Source: a virus
DNA length: 26,791 bases
Virus record (IMG/VR): IMGVR_UViG_3300027806_000136
Location: 1-26,791 of that record
Strand: one strand, 5' to 3'
The position numbers were made by a program, and so were the translations under genes. The notes beneath the pieces were generated by a model, which was given only the letters and a program-made list of their open reading frames with translations, did not search any database and was not told the DNA's origin. Of this stretch, positions 1 to 6,799 are shown one piece after another (the stretch's first letter is position 1; every line of letters begins with the position of its first letter).

Positions 1-72
1 ATAGCCTACCGGGGCCAGTTACGCAGCGTCGCCGTGATAATCCTAAGTGGGGCCGAGAACACTAGCAGGAGA

Positions 73-87
73 CCTATCCCCGATAGG
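73..87. other. Short hairpin after the helicase gene
   Basis: CCTATC-CCC-GATAGG is a perfect 6-bp stem with a 3-base loop, starting one base past the helicase stop codon on the minus strand. No T-tract follows, so it is not a convincing intrinsic terminator. A longer imperfect inverted repeat pairs bases 2-14 with 78-90 (one mismatch). The first 87 bases hold no gene I can support. Confidence 0.35.
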
Positions 88-1617
88 CTAACTTGCGCAT
101 TCGAACCTCATCTTGTTGGGCGCATAGCGCAAATAGATTTGGCCGGGCGCACCTTGCACGTCGTGAAACTTGCTTTTCCAGACTGCGCAAAGCGTGCGCG
201 TGCATCCCGGCTTCGGATCGCCGTCTTCATCGCGCTCCGGATCACGGTGCACGGTGACGCCTAGGCTTGTCTTGTTGAAGAAGTAGGAGGAACCCGCGAT
301 TTCATACGGACCGGGCGGGCGGATTGCGCCACCGCGACCGGGTTCGATCTTACGAGGGTGCGCAACAATCGCGATATGCGCCTTCAATGTGCGCGCCAAT
401 CGATTGATGCGAGAGAGCGAGCGGCCAATGAAGTCGTGCTCGCTTTCGCCACGCTCGCGCGTTTGGATCAGTTCGCCCCACGGATCGAGCGCCACGAACT
501 TAACGCCATGCCGAACGATCGCCGTCGTTGCCGCATCGAGGAACCAATCGATCGTCGGCTCAACGTCTTCAAGTTCATAGTCGCCGTTGCCGCTGGCGTA
601 TCCGTTCGGATCGATCGGAATGACGTGATCCTCTAGCCAATTATTCGCGGCGTCGATTTCTTCTCGCGTCCAAGGCTGACCATTGGGGCCACCGTCGCGC
701 GGTCGTCCGATCCTGTATTGCAGCGCTTGCCGGCGATAATCGCGGTTCGGCATGATTTCCAGCATCGCCATAGCCACACGAAAATCCGGCTGGTTTTCAC
801 ACAGCGACCATTTGATTTGATTGAGCAGTGTTGACTTGCCGTTGTTCGGGACGCCGGTCCACACGCTCGAATAGCCGGGCATGATGCCGATCCGCTTATC
901 AACGGCCGGCGAAATTCCGGAGCGCCACACAATCGGATCAGCATCGGAGCCGGGCGGGTAATCGGAGAAGCGCCGCACACCGGCGACATTCACCCATCGC
1001 GCCTTGCTCACGCACTCGCGCAATCTCTCAGCGCCAAATCGAACAAGCACGTCGTTCGCGTCTTTGCAGTGATCGGGGAAGGGAACGAACTTGCAGCGCG
1101 CCGGCCCGAGCATCGTCGCCAAGTCTTCGATCAGCGCATAACCCTTCGCGTCAGCGTCGGCGCAGATGATGACTTGCCGCGCCCGATCCATCTTTTGCAG
1201 CACGTCGGCGATAAACCGATAGCGCCCTTGCGTCTGTTCTGGCGACGCGTTCTCGCTGCTTTGCGAGCCGTTCGGCATGGACATGGTGCGCGGATAGCCG
1301 GCTTGGATGACGGAGATCGCGTCGAGAATGCCTTCGGTTATGACCAACGGATAATCTTGCAAGCCAACATCATCGATCACGACTTCATTCCAAAAGCACA
1401 TGACGCCGCCCGTATCCCGGCGGAATTGCTTCTGATCGATGCGCCGGTATTCCCGATTGACCGGGCGATCATTGCGCAAGAACGGGAAGGCGAGCCATTC
1501 GCCGTCAGAATTTCCACCGGGAGGTGGGCGGCTTTCTGGTTCGAACTTTAGAGCTAGCTCCAAGTCGATCCCGCGCTCTTCCAGAAAATCTATCGCCGCG
1601 TTCGTAAGCATCGCCAT
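88..1617 (-). CDS. Phage primase-helicase (TOPRIM + DnaB/T7 gp4-type helicase), 509 aa
   Basis: This is the replicative enzyme that unwinds the phage fork and probably primes it. Counting from the ATG at 1617, a TOPRIM fold occupies about residues 90-195: the Glu of LVITEGILDA, the Asp pair of IICADADAKG, then KDANDVL. A RecA-type helicase follows, with Walker A GVPNNGKST (about 255-263), Walker B FVALDPWGE (about 374-382), the H3 strand IAIVAHPRK (about 415-423) and a terminal DNA-binding motif around YEIAGSSYFFNKTS. The frame is open up to an ATG at 1659, but 1617 or 1611 is preferred because the family-typical stretch AIDFLEERGID begins there. The zinc-binding domain expected at the N-terminus is absent from this frame and is encoded by the preceding, overlapping gene. 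It is the last gene of the leftward early operon visible here. Confidence 0.88.
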   Translation of the reverse strand: MAMLTNAAIDFLEERGIDLELALKFEPESRPPPGGNSDGEWLAFPFLRNDRPVNREYRRIDQKQFRRDTGGVMCFWNEVVIDDVGLQDYPLVITEGILDAISVIQAGYPRTMSMPNGSQSSENASPEQTQGRYRFIADVLQKMDRARQVIICADADAKGYALIEDLATMLGPARCKFVPFPDHCKDANDVLVRFGAERLRECVSKARWVNVAGVRRFSDYPPGSDADPIVWRSGISPAVDKRIGIMPGYSSVWTGVPNNGKSTLLNQIKWSLCENQPDFRVAMAMLEIMPNRDYRRQALQYRIGRPRDGGPNGQPWTREEIDAANNWLEDHVIPIDPNGYASGNGDYELEDVEPTIDWFLDAATTAIVRHGVKFVALDPWGELIQTRERGESEHDFIGRSLSRINRLARTLKAHIAIVAHPRKIEPGRGGAIRPPGPYEIAGSSYFFNKTSLGVTVHRDPERDEDGDPKPGCTRTLCAVWKSKFHDVQGAPGQIYLRYAPNKMRFECAS

Positions 1618-1813
1618 CCCTAAAGGTTCGCGCCCAATTACAGTGATTGCAGAATACACGAACCGCGTCGGGGTCCACCTGAACGCCTAAGCATTTCTGC
1701 CTTCGGTGTTCCGGCTTGCGCTCTGCGCTGCAATTGGGACAGGTTGAATATTGCCGGCCAAGGGTAGAACTACACATCACGCCGGCGGCGCGTGCAGCTT
1801 CGACCGCCTTCAA
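1505..1813 (-). CDS. Primase zinc-finger domain protein, 102 aa (split from the primase-helicase)
   Basis: The start is TTG at 1813, sharing TTGA with the upstream stop. Four cysteines form a classic primase zinc ribbon: CPNC at residues 25-28 and CNHC at 55-58, followed by W60. In T7 gp4-like enzymes this domain sits directly before the TOPRIM domain in one polypeptide. Here the next residues of that polypeptide, AIDFLEERG, are in a different frame, +1 relative to this one. The 40-odd residues after the CNHC ribbon are Arg-rich and look like an out-of-frame tail overlapping the helicase gene. Possible explanations are two separate proteins with translational coupling, a programmed +1 frameshift near ACC TTT AGG GAT (about 1618-1629), or a sequencing error. 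Confidence 0.72.
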   Translation of the reverse strand: MKAVEAARAAGVMCSSTLGRQYSTCPNCSAERKPEHRRQKCLGVQVDPDAVRVFCNHCNWARTFRDGDAYERGDRFSGRARDRLGASSKVRTRKPPTSRWKF

Positions 1814-2157
1814 GCGCCGAGAACGAAACCGGTGTTTAAGCCCGCTTGCGTCGCGAGATAAATTGAAGCGCGAACGATGTGGTCTTTAACGCCGAGCTTC
1901 GCTCCGATCGCGGAAACTTCCACGCCTTTGCCTGATAGTTCCGCAACCTTTTCTAAAATCTGATTGCAGCGCCAGAGATCGCGCGCCTCTTGCGATTGCG
2001 GCCCGCCGCGCTCGTCTCCGTCATTGAAATAGGCATTGCTCGTGATCCGATACACGGAAGAGGTGGAGCAATTTAACCGAAACGCGATGTGCTTCGCTGG
2101 TGCTCCGCCGCTCCACATATCTAATACGTAGTTTTTTTCGATTGTTTCTTTGGTCAT
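1810..2157 (-). CDS. Small protein with two helix-turn-helix-like regions, 115 aa
   Basis: The ATG at 2157 overlaps the upstream stop as ATGA; a longer open frame to 2250 is ignored because it would overlap the previous gene. Two stretches look like helix-turn-helix units: AKHIAFRLNCSTSSVYRIT (about residues 17-35) and VSAIGAKLGVKDHIVRASI (about 82-100). It is probably a DNA-binding protein of the early operon. I do not recognise the family and assign no target. Confidence 0.7.
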   Translation of the reverse strand: MTKETIEKNYVLDMWSGGAPAKHIAFRLNCSTSSVYRITSNAYFNDGDERGGPQSQEARDLWRCNQILEKVAELSGKGVEVSAIGAKLGVKDHIVRASIYLATQAGLNTGFVLGA

Positions 2158-2315
2158 GGGTTTGTCGCTTGGAAAACTTGCATGGCCGCATTGATCAGCC
2201 ACACGATAAAGAGGGAAGCGATAGACCACACGACGCAATAGTAGATGCACGCGGCGACTTGATACGCGCCGCGTGCAAAACTATTCACCGCGAAAATGCT
2301 ATCGCGGTCACGCAT
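2154..2315 (-). CDS. Small single-pass membrane protein, 53 aa
   Basis: The ATG at 2315 sits in an ATGA overlap with the upstream stop, and the stop overlaps the next gene the same way. This is strong evidence that a very short frame is genuinely translated. The second half is hydrophobic (CVVWSIASLFIVWLINAAM) and long enough for one membrane helix, preceded by a polar N-terminus. Function unknown. Small early membrane proteins of phages often target host envelope functions, but nothing here shows which. Confidence 0.65.
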   Translation of the reverse strand: MRDRDSIFAVNSFARGAYQVAACIYYCVVWSIASLFIVWLINAAMQVFQATNP

Positions 2316-2539
2316 CACGCGGCCAGCGCCCAAAGGGCTTCGGTCCCGCGACCGCCGCCAGCATCCTTGCGCACAAGCTTGCCGGCCTTCTTCAATCGGC
2401 TGCAAACTGACGACACGCTTGCGCCCTTGGCGCGGACACGTTGCGCGAGCTTGTCAGTCGTCGCGCCATTCTTGTACGCCGCAAGCGCCTTAATCACGCG
2501 TTCGGCCAGCGTCGGTTGCTTCTTTACTTTCTTCGCCAT
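2315..2539 (-). CDS. Small basic winged-helix-like protein, 74 aa
   Basis: The start at 2539 is chosen because a purine-rich ribosome-binding stretch (GAGAGTGAGAAA) lies directly before it and the protein becomes regular from MAKKVKKQ onward. A 65-base gap separates it from the previous gene, the only real gap in this operon. The sequence reads as helix, helix, recognition helix (DKLAQRVRAKGASVSSVCS) and a wing-like end (GKLVRKDAGGG), a layout seen in winged-helix DNA-binding proteins. Probable regulator or DNA-binding accessory protein; target unknown. Confidence 0.65.
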   Translation of the reverse strand: MAKKVKKQPTLAERVIKALAAYKNGATTDKLAQRVRAKGASVSSVCSRLKKAGKLVRKDAGGGRGTEALWALAA

Positions 2540-2604
2540 TTTCTCACTCTCACTATGCGGTCGATGCCGCTCTAAACCGCACGCAAAATGCGCGCGGAAG
2601 TCTG

Positions 2605-2940
2605 TCACACCATCCAAGATTGGATGCCGGCGGTATTGTCTTCGTCCTGATTGCCGCTCTGTTGCGCGCCACCACCGCCACCACCGGGGCTAGGCTTTGC
2701 GGCTGCTATGTACGTGCGCGGATCGGCGACTTCATTCAGCGCCGCCGCTATGATCACGCGCAGCAATCCAGGCTTGCCGATTTCTTTCAGCTTCTTGCCG
2801 AGTAGGGCGCGAGCACTCGCTTCCTTAACCCCTTGCGCGACAATCATTTCAACGCCCAATGCAAAAATAAATTTGGACGCTTTGGCGCGGACGTCGGCCA
2901 TCTTGTCGGTAACGTCCAATAGAAGCTGTTCGTCGCTCAT
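2605..2940 (-). CDS. Early-operon protein of unknown function, 111 aa
   Basis: The ATG at 2940 shares a base with the stop of the resolvase gene (TAATG). The first 80 residues are predicted mostly helical, with alternating charged and hydrophobic positions. The C-terminus is a low-complexity linker with six consecutive glycines (SPGGGGGGAQQ) and an acidic end that finishes in hydrophobic residues. That layout, a folded domain plus Gly-rich linker plus acidic tip, resembles ssDNA-binding proteins, but I see no diagnostic OB-fold motif, so this is only a suggestion. Confidence 0.6.
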   Translation of the reverse strand: MSDEQLLLDVTDKMADVRAKASKFIFALGVEMIVAQGVKEASARALLGKKLKEIGKPGLLRVIIAAALNEVADPRTYIAAAKPSPGGGGGGAQQSGNQDEDNTAGIQSWMV

Positions 2941-3377
2941 TATTCGAGGCTCCAAATACAAACGTGAAGCCAATCGCCATCGATGCTCCACTCTTTCGAT
3001 GCGCGAAGGTGAACGATTTGCGCATCGTCCATGATCACGCCCGGCCAAGTCATCACGCGTTCGCCGCGACGCTTCTTGTGTTCCGGCATGAGCGCATCGA
3101 GCACGGCCTTCGCTACGTTGTCCGCGTCCGGCCGTTGCGTGTGATAGACGCGACCCTTCGCGCTCTTAGGGAGGGCAAAGCGCGCCGTTATGGATGCCGC
3201 CAGCGGCCCCGAGAGGGGTTCGCGCCCGGCCCAAACGCGCCGCGCCTCACTGCGCAGTGCGTCCGCATAGTCTCGCGTCGGCTTCGGGGTGTAGGCATGG
3301 CCCGCAAAGCGCGGCCGGCCTTGTCCCTTCGGCTTTATCGCTAAATCCATGACGAATTGCCGGACGCGCTCACTCAT
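2940..3377 (-). CDS. rusA: RusA-family Holliday junction resolvase, 145 aa
   Basis: RusA dimers cut four-way junctions to resolve recombination intermediates and branched phage DNA before packaging. Diagnostic features: the N-terminal strand ending KGQGRPRF and the TP..T.DYADALR helix; the catalytic region RPDADNVAKAVLDAL (residues 82-96) with acidic residues D84 and D86; and VIMDDAQIVHL (114-124) with D117/D118. A lysine, K128, follows in the last helix. The length matches lambdoid RusA (about 120 aa) with a small extension. It lies in ATGA and TAATG overlaps with its neighbours, within the replication/recombination operon. Confidence 0.93.
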   Translation of the reverse strand: MSERVRQFVMDLAIKPKGQGRPRFAGHAYTPKPTRDYADALRSEARRVWAGREPLSGPLAASITARFALPKSAKGRVYHTQRPDADNVAKAVLDALMPEHKKRRGERVMTWPGVIMDDAQIVHLRASKEWSIDGDWLHVCIWSLE

Positions 3378-3850
3378 TGTTCGGCGGGCTCCAATGGCAA
3401 CACGCCGTCATTGTCTTTCGCGGATTGCGCGAAATTGAATTCGCTCAACACGGATTGGAAATTATTCCAGCCGTCCATCCATGCTTGCCCTTCGGCGCTG
3501 CCCGGCGGATATGGCGGATTAAGCGGCGCGTCATTGATCGCAGCAAACCAGCCGCGCCGACGAGCGTCGGCCGTCTCGTCATTGTCGCGCGGAACGTAAG
3601 CGTCGAACATTTCAAACTGCACCGGCACACCAAGCGCGTTCAACACGTTGGCTTGTCGCTCGGCTCGCTCGCGGCGCGCGTCGTCGCTCACTTCATATTC
3701 GCTGATCGCAGCGCGGACGTCGGACCACCGCACGCCGGCCCCGCTCGCTTGCTGCACCATCGATTTGAGTAGGGCTTGTGCGGATTTGACCGCCGTCTGC
3801 CGCTTCAAAAGAAAATGGGTGTAGATCGCAATGGTGTTTGGATCGCTCAT
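3374..3850 (-). CDS. Phage protein with C-terminal RMF/CrpP-like domain, 158 aa
   Basis: The ATG at 3850 is chosen for its ATGA overlap with the Cro-like gene. Residues 1-80 are helical with many charged positions (an Arg/Glu-rich stretch near 56-68). Residues about 93-129 read as a small helical hairpin, ARRRGWFAAINDAP then NPPYPPGS then AWMDGW. This matches the pattern of ribosome modulation factor and CrpP-like proteins (R..G..A...G....PY......W..GW). RMF dimerises and hibernates ribosomes in stationary phase. Domain assignment is by pattern only; the N-terminal part is not recognised. Confidence 0.65.
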   Translation of the reverse strand: MSDPNTIAIYTHFLLKRQTAVKSAQALLKSMVQQASGAGVRWSDVRAAISEYEVSDDARRERAERQANVLNALGVPVQFEMFDAYVPRDNDETADARRRGWFAAINDAPLNPPYPPGSAEGQAWMDGWNNFQSVLSEFNFAQSAKDNDGVLPLEPAEQ

Positions 3851-4092
3851 GCGCCGATACCTTTCTCGATTGGTTTGAAATCCCGCCACGCGAGGCGAAC
3901 GCCTTCGGATTTGGCCGCTTCGAGCAGGCGCATCTTGTCATCGTCGGGGATTGTCCCGCCGGTGCCGCTAGGCTTCGGCATTCGCCACCGTCTAATCGTG
4001 CTCTCGTCTTTATCGAGAAGACGCGCGACGGCGCTGACGCCGCCAAACCTATCGATGATGCCGTTAGCCGGCTCGCAAGCGTGTTTCTGCAT
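3847..4092 (-). CDS. Cro-like transcriptional regulator, 81 aa
   Basis: A helix-turn-helix is visible in IIDRFGGVSAVARLLDKDES followed by TIRRWR, the pattern of phage Cro-type proteins (FGG...A..L......I..W). It is the first gene of the leftward early operon and diverges from the repressor gene, as Cro does. ATG codons at 4101 and 4092 are both in frame; 4092 is preferred because the repressible promoter just upstream would place the transcript start within a few bases of it. In that case the mRNA would be leaderless or almost so. Confidence 0.78.
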   Translation of the reverse strand: MQKHACEPANGIIDRFGGVSAVARLLDKDESTIRRWRMPKPSGTGGTIPDDDKMRLLEAAKSEGVRLAWRDFKPIEKGIGA

Positions 4093-4098
4093 CACGCT

Positions 4099-4127
4099 CA
4101 TGTGAGGCAAGCTCACGCTGGCGTCAA
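4099..4127 (-). promoter_or_regulatory. Leftward early promoter overlapped by a repressor operator
   Basis: Read on the minus strand, a -35-like TTGACG (4127-4122) is followed by the 17-bp palindrome CGTGAG-CTTGC-CTCACA (4117-4101). The spacing TTGAC-N5-CGTGAG-N5-CTCA is the same as at 4865-4891 and within one base of that at 8056-8081. Repressor bound here would cover the -10 region and silence the cro-to-helicase operon. Confidence 0.7.
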
Positions 4128-4166
4128 GAGTACCCGAAATGGGTTGTAAAGTTTTTGCGGTAATAC

Positions 4167-4200
4167 TTGACGTTATCCCCAGTCGTGAGTAAATCTCATG
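4167..4200 (+). promoter_or_regulatory. Repressor promoter with operator over the -10 region
   Basis: TTGACG (4167-4172), then 17 bases, then TAAATC (4190-4195) gives a plausible promoter for the repressor gene with a leader of about 50 bases. The palindrome CGTGAG-TAAAT-CTCATG (4184-4200) covers the -10 element, which suggests negative autoregulation. The operator sits farther from its -35 than in the other sites. Confidence 0.65.
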
Positions 4201-4240
4201 CACGAGTGAGGGCGAATTGCCCTAGTCGATATGGGGGATC

Positions 4241-4248
4241 AGGGAGAG
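4241..4248 (+). promoter_or_regulatory. Ribosome-binding site deciding the repressor start
   Basis: AGGGAGAG lies six bases before the ATG at 4255. This makes 4255 the better start than the in-frame ATG at 4231, which has no comparable site. Confidence 0.7.
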
Positions 4249-4254
4249 ATCAAA

Positions 4255-4857
4255 ATGATTGACACGCGTTGGCTGCTAAAGCGGATCGAAGAGAGGGGCG
4301 AAAGCATTGCGTCACTTGCTCGCGCCGTTGGGAGAGATCGCGCTGTCGTGCATCGCATTCTAAATGGCGATCAACCGATGCAACTTTGGATGACGCCAAT
4401 CCTATCGGAGAAACTTGGGATTACAGAGACGGAGCTTTTATCGAGATCGGGGGAATTGAACCTCCCGCCGTTGTCGTGCGCGCCTATCATTCCTTGGCAT
4501 TCCGTTGGCGCTTTTTCGATGACAAAGACGCACATAGAACTTTCGTCCAAATACGAAAGAATAGCGGTTCAAATCGATAGCGATACGCTGATCGCCGTTA
4601 GGGTAAGCGATAAGTCGATGGACGGTTTATTTCCGGAAGGATCAATCGTGGTCGCCGATTACTCGCAAAAAGACATTCATAATTACGAGGTCGGCATATT
4701 CACGAGTGCTGATCATTGCGTTCTGCGGCGCTATCGAGTGCAGCGGCGCAAGCCTTACCTCGTGGCCGAAAGCGTTGACGGCATCACGGAAGAAGAATTT
4801 TGCGGCGACATTATTGGTCGCGTCGTCGCCGTGCCTTTACTCTCACGTCATGCGTGA
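4255..4857 (+). CDS. S24/LexA-type phage repressor, 200 aa, apparently cleavage-deficient
   Basis: The N-terminal helix-turn-helix covers about residues 17-38 (SIASLARAVGRDRAVVHRIL). The C-terminal half is the LexA/CI peptidase S24 fold: VRVSDKSMDGLFPEGSIVVA carries the nucleophile-position serine S121, and GDIIGRVVAVP is the terminal strand. In LexA the catalytic lysine lies 37 residues after the serine. Here that position, 158, is arginine in CVLRRYRV. The Ala-Gly cleavage site is also missing; the aligned bonds read V84 G85 A86 F87. It is therefore predicted to dimerise and bind DNA but not to self-cleave in the SOS response. It likely acts on the CGTGAG-N5-CTCAYG operators around it. Confidence 0.85.
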   Translation: MIDTRWLLKRIEERGESIASLARAVGRDRAVVHRILNGDQPMQLWMTPILSEKLGITETELLSRSGELNLPPLSCAPIIPWHSVGAFSMTKTHIELSSKYERIAVQIDSDTLIAVRVSDKSMDGLFPEGSIVVADYSQKDIHNYEVGIFTSADHCVLRRYRVQRRKPYLVAESVDGITEEEFCGDIIGRVVAVPLLSRHA

Positions 4858-4858
4858 G
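4842..4858. promoter_or_regulatory. Inverted operator half-sites at the repressor stop
   Basis: CTCACG-TCATG-CGTGAG has the operator half-sites in reversed order and overlaps the repressor stop codon. It could be an auxiliary or chance site. Confidence 0.3.
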
Positions 4859-4864
4859 GATCCC

Positions 4865-4891
4865 TTGACATAGGCGTGAGGCTAGCTCATG
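4865..4891 (+). promoter_or_regulatory. Rightward promoter with repressor operator downstream of the repressor gene
   Basis: A perfect -35 TTGACA (4865-4870) is followed by the operator CGTGAG-GCTAG-CTCATG (4875-4891), in which GCTAGCTC fits a Caulobacter-type -10 element (GCTATAWC). Transcription from here would run antisense to the minus-strand gene 4920-5282 before reaching the rightward operon at 5333. Confidence 0.65.
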
Positions 4892-4919
4892 TATCGGGAA
4901 GACGTCGCTTAGGAGCGCG

Positions 4920-5282
4920 TCACCCGAAAGCTAGTCGAACGACGCGAACACGCGCGAGGCGTTTGCTTTCCGGTCCTTGGGAGGCTTCCGCGTGGTCGCG
5001 CATCAATTGTTCTGCTTGGTCTCGGTCCATAAGGACAAGCGAGCGGTTCAAACCTTTAAGCCAATAGTCCGCCATTGGCTCGATCCGGAAAAGTGTCCGG
5101 CCCCATTTCTTACGCGGGTTCTCCACCTTGGCCGCATAGCGGTCGGGCCAGCCGATAACCGCATCCAATTCTTCACCCGACATTCCCAGCGCCTCGCGGT
5201 CTCCGCGAAGCGTGGTCGCAATGTCCGTTGCGCTGGTCACGATGACCGGAGCGCGTCGATTTACGATTTGCGGCGGTCGCAT
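4920..5282 (-). CDS. Xre-like regulatory protein, 120 aa
   Basis: The start at 5282 has a good ribosome-binding site (CAGGAG about 8 bases upstream); the frame up to 5342 is rejected because it would cross the neighbouring start. Residues 17-55 (TSATDIATTLRGDREALG then MSGEELDAVIGWPDRYAAK) follow the helix pattern of Xre-like proteins in rhizobial phages and chromosomes that recognise a gene-end layout of ..LG.S.E.LD...G....Y..K. The rest, VENPRKKWGRTLFRIEP and following, is typical of the same group. It is convergent with the repressor gene and divergent from the 5333 operon. Probably a second regulator of the lysis-lysogeny decision; the exact role is unknown. Confidence 0.72.
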   Translation of the reverse strand: MRPPQIVNRRAPVIVTSATDIATTLRGDREALGMSGEELDAVIGWPDRYAAKVENPRKKWGRTLFRIEPMADYWLKGLNRSLVLMDRDQAEQLMRDHAEASQGPESKRLARVRVVRLAFG

Positions 5283-5331
5283 GTGATCGCTCCTGAAACC
5301 TTCAATAGTGCGTGGACTAAGGAAGTTACAC

Positions 5332-5348
5332 CGTGAGCGCAACTCATA
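5332..5348. promoter_or_regulatory. Repressor operator between the divergent genes at 5282 and 5333
   Basis: CGTGAG-CGCAA-CTCATA matches the 17-bp operator consensus. It overlaps the GTG start of the rightward gene and lies 50 bases upstream of the leftward Xre-like gene, so one bound dimer could affect both. No clear -35/-10 pair is visible around this copy. Confidence 0.6.
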
Positions 5349-5584
5349 CCCTGATAATGAACGTCACCATTGCTAGCGCCGTCATGTCGGCAATCGGCTG
5401 GTCTTTGGTTTTCGCTGGTCTCTGGTTCTCCACGCGCGAACGCGTGGTCAAGCTGTTTGAGGGCGACAACCAAGCGACGATCTATCTCGATGAAGTTCTC
5501 GGCTTGAGCGGCCTCGTGCTGGCGCTCGCCTCATCCATCGCTTTCGTTTCAACCACAGTGCTGACGGTGATCAACAATGCTTAA
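5333..5584 (+). CDS. Two-helix membrane protein, 83 aa
   Basis: The GTG start has AAGGAAG about eight bases upstream. Two hydrophobic segments, about residues 9-31 and 57-79, flank a polar loop with RERVVKLFEGDNQ, which predicts a hairpin in the inner membrane. It is the first gene of the rightward recombination/lysogeny operon and overlaps the next gene by eight bases. Candidates are a superinfection-exclusion or envelope-modifying protein; nothing in the sequence decides between them. Confidence 0.65.
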   Translation: MSATHTLIMNVTIASAVMSAIGWSLVFAGLWFSTRERVVKLFEGDNQATIYLDEVLGLSGLVLALASSIAFVSTTVLTVINNA

Positions 5585-6485
5585 GCCTTCCGACTTCAAC
5601 GCATCATGCATTTCAGACATAGGCCACGACGAATATCACGCGGACCCTTGCCCCATCCCATCGCTGAACCACACGGTCGCAAAAATTCTGATCGAGCGTT
5701 CGCCGATGCACGCCTATCGCGCGCATCCTCGCCTTGGAGGAGAAAAAAATAAGTCCAATCGCGTCATGGATATTGGTTCGGCCGCGCACGCTATGGCGCT
5801 TGGCGTCGGTAATCCGGTTCGATCGCTGAAATTCAAAGATTTCCGCACGAAGGCGGCGCAGGAAACGCGCGACGCGATGCTTCAAAACGGCATCACGCCG
5901 TTGCTTGAAGACGATTACAACATGGTCCTCGCAATGGCTCCGCTGTTGCGCGCCGGTATCGAAGACGTCGCGGGCAAGTCGATTGATAACTTGCTTCGGG
6001 AAATATCCGTGTTCGGTCTCGAAGATGGCATGTGGTCGCGCTGCAAGCCGGACGCCATGACGGCAGACTTTCGCCTGATCATCGACGCCAAGACTACGTT
6101 GACGGCGCACCCGGAAGATTACTCGAAGAAGGTGTTGCACGATTACGCAACGGCCGTGGCGTTCACGTTCCAGACGCTTGATTTGCTTGATCCGGAGGGC
6201 GTCGGCAAACGTCGATATGTGTTCGTCGTTCAAGAGCGCGATTGCCCCGAGGCTATCACGTACCACGAACTTGATCCGACCATGTTGGAGATCGCGCAAA
6301 GCCAGATGCAGCGCGCGCGCCGACGTTGGGCGCATTGCGTCCGGACGAACGAATGGCCGGCATACGATCGCGGGCCGCACATGGCCGTTCCCCCTCAATA
6401 TATTGTCGATGAAGAAATGGGTCTCGCGCATGACGAAGCGATGGCCGCGCACGTCGAAGCGATGAAGAAGGGGGCTGTGCTTTGA
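5577..6485 (+). CDS. RecE-like PD-(D/E)XK exonuclease, 302 aa
   Basis: The family digests one strand of linear double-stranded DNA to make 3' single-stranded tails for annealing during phage recombination. The nuclease core reads E142 (LLREISVFG), D159 (RCKPDAM) and D170-A-K172 (IIDAKTT), then a helix with Y190 and the Q219-E220 pair of FVVQERD, the usual order for this superfamily. The N-terminal part has the DIGSAAHAMALG stretch typical of the RecE/exonuclease VIII-like phage group. The length fits stand-alone phage versions. It lies second in the rightward operon and is followed by two small genes that probably serve the same pathway. Confidence 0.85.
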   Translation: MLKPSDFNASCISDIGHDEYHADPCPIPSLNHTVAKILIERSPMHAYRAHPRLGGEKNKSNRVMDIGSAAHAMALGVGNPVRSLKFKDFRTKAAQETRDAMLQNGITPLLEDDYNMVLAMAPLLRAGIEDVAGKSIDNLLREISVFGLEDGMWSRCKPDAMTADFRLIIDAKTTLTAHPEDYSKKVLHDYATAVAFTFQTLDLLDPEGVGKRRYVFVVQERDCPEAITYHELDPTMLEIAQSQMQRARRRWAHCVRTNEWPAYDRGPHMAVPPQYIVDEEMGLAHDEAMAAHVEAMKKGAVL

Positions 6486-6799
6486 AAAACGATCCGAACA
6501 TGCAGCGCGTGTTGAAAAATAATCCGACCGGCTTCACGGCCCAGGATTTCACCGGCGCGCACGATGTGATCATGGGCGTCGGCGCGCTGTTGCAACACTT
6601 CAAGGATGGCGTTCTGCCGGCGATGGCGGAAGTCGTTCACAAGGATTTAAGCGACGCCAAGTCGCTCATGCTCACGCCGATCAAAAGGCGACGCGGGCGC
6701 AAGATGGTTCGCCTCTTACTTGCGGCCGAGATTTTGAAGAAGCGCGCCGCTGAAATGGCGCTGATCATGGACATTGTTGATCCGGAGGATGCACGTTGA
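6482..6799 (+). CDS. Conserved small recombination-operon protein, 105 aa
   Basis: It starts at TTG 6482, which shares TTGA with the nuclease stop; GAAGGGGG lies upstream as ribosome-binding site. The protein is helical with a basic patch KRRRGRKMVR around residues 68-77, consistent with nucleic-acid contact. I do not recognise the family. Its position between the RecE-like nuclease and the next gene suggests an accessory role in recombination. Confidence 0.65.
   Translation: MKNDPNMQRVLKNNPTGFTAQDFTGAHDVIMGVGALLQHFKDGVLPAMAEVVHKDLSDAKSLMLTPIKRRRGRKMVRLLLAAEILKKRAAEMALIMDIVDPEDAR

Noticed and set aside
1618-1659. The longest start (ATG 1659) for the primase-helicase
   Set aside because: The 14 extra residues lie opposite the zinc-ribbon coding part in another frame and do not resemble the family; 1617 or 1611 is more natural.
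5613-6452. A 279-codon minus-strand open frame
   Set aside because: It lies opposite the RecE-like nuclease, which has clear catalytic motifs; the minus-strand translation is Arg/His-rich without domain pattern.
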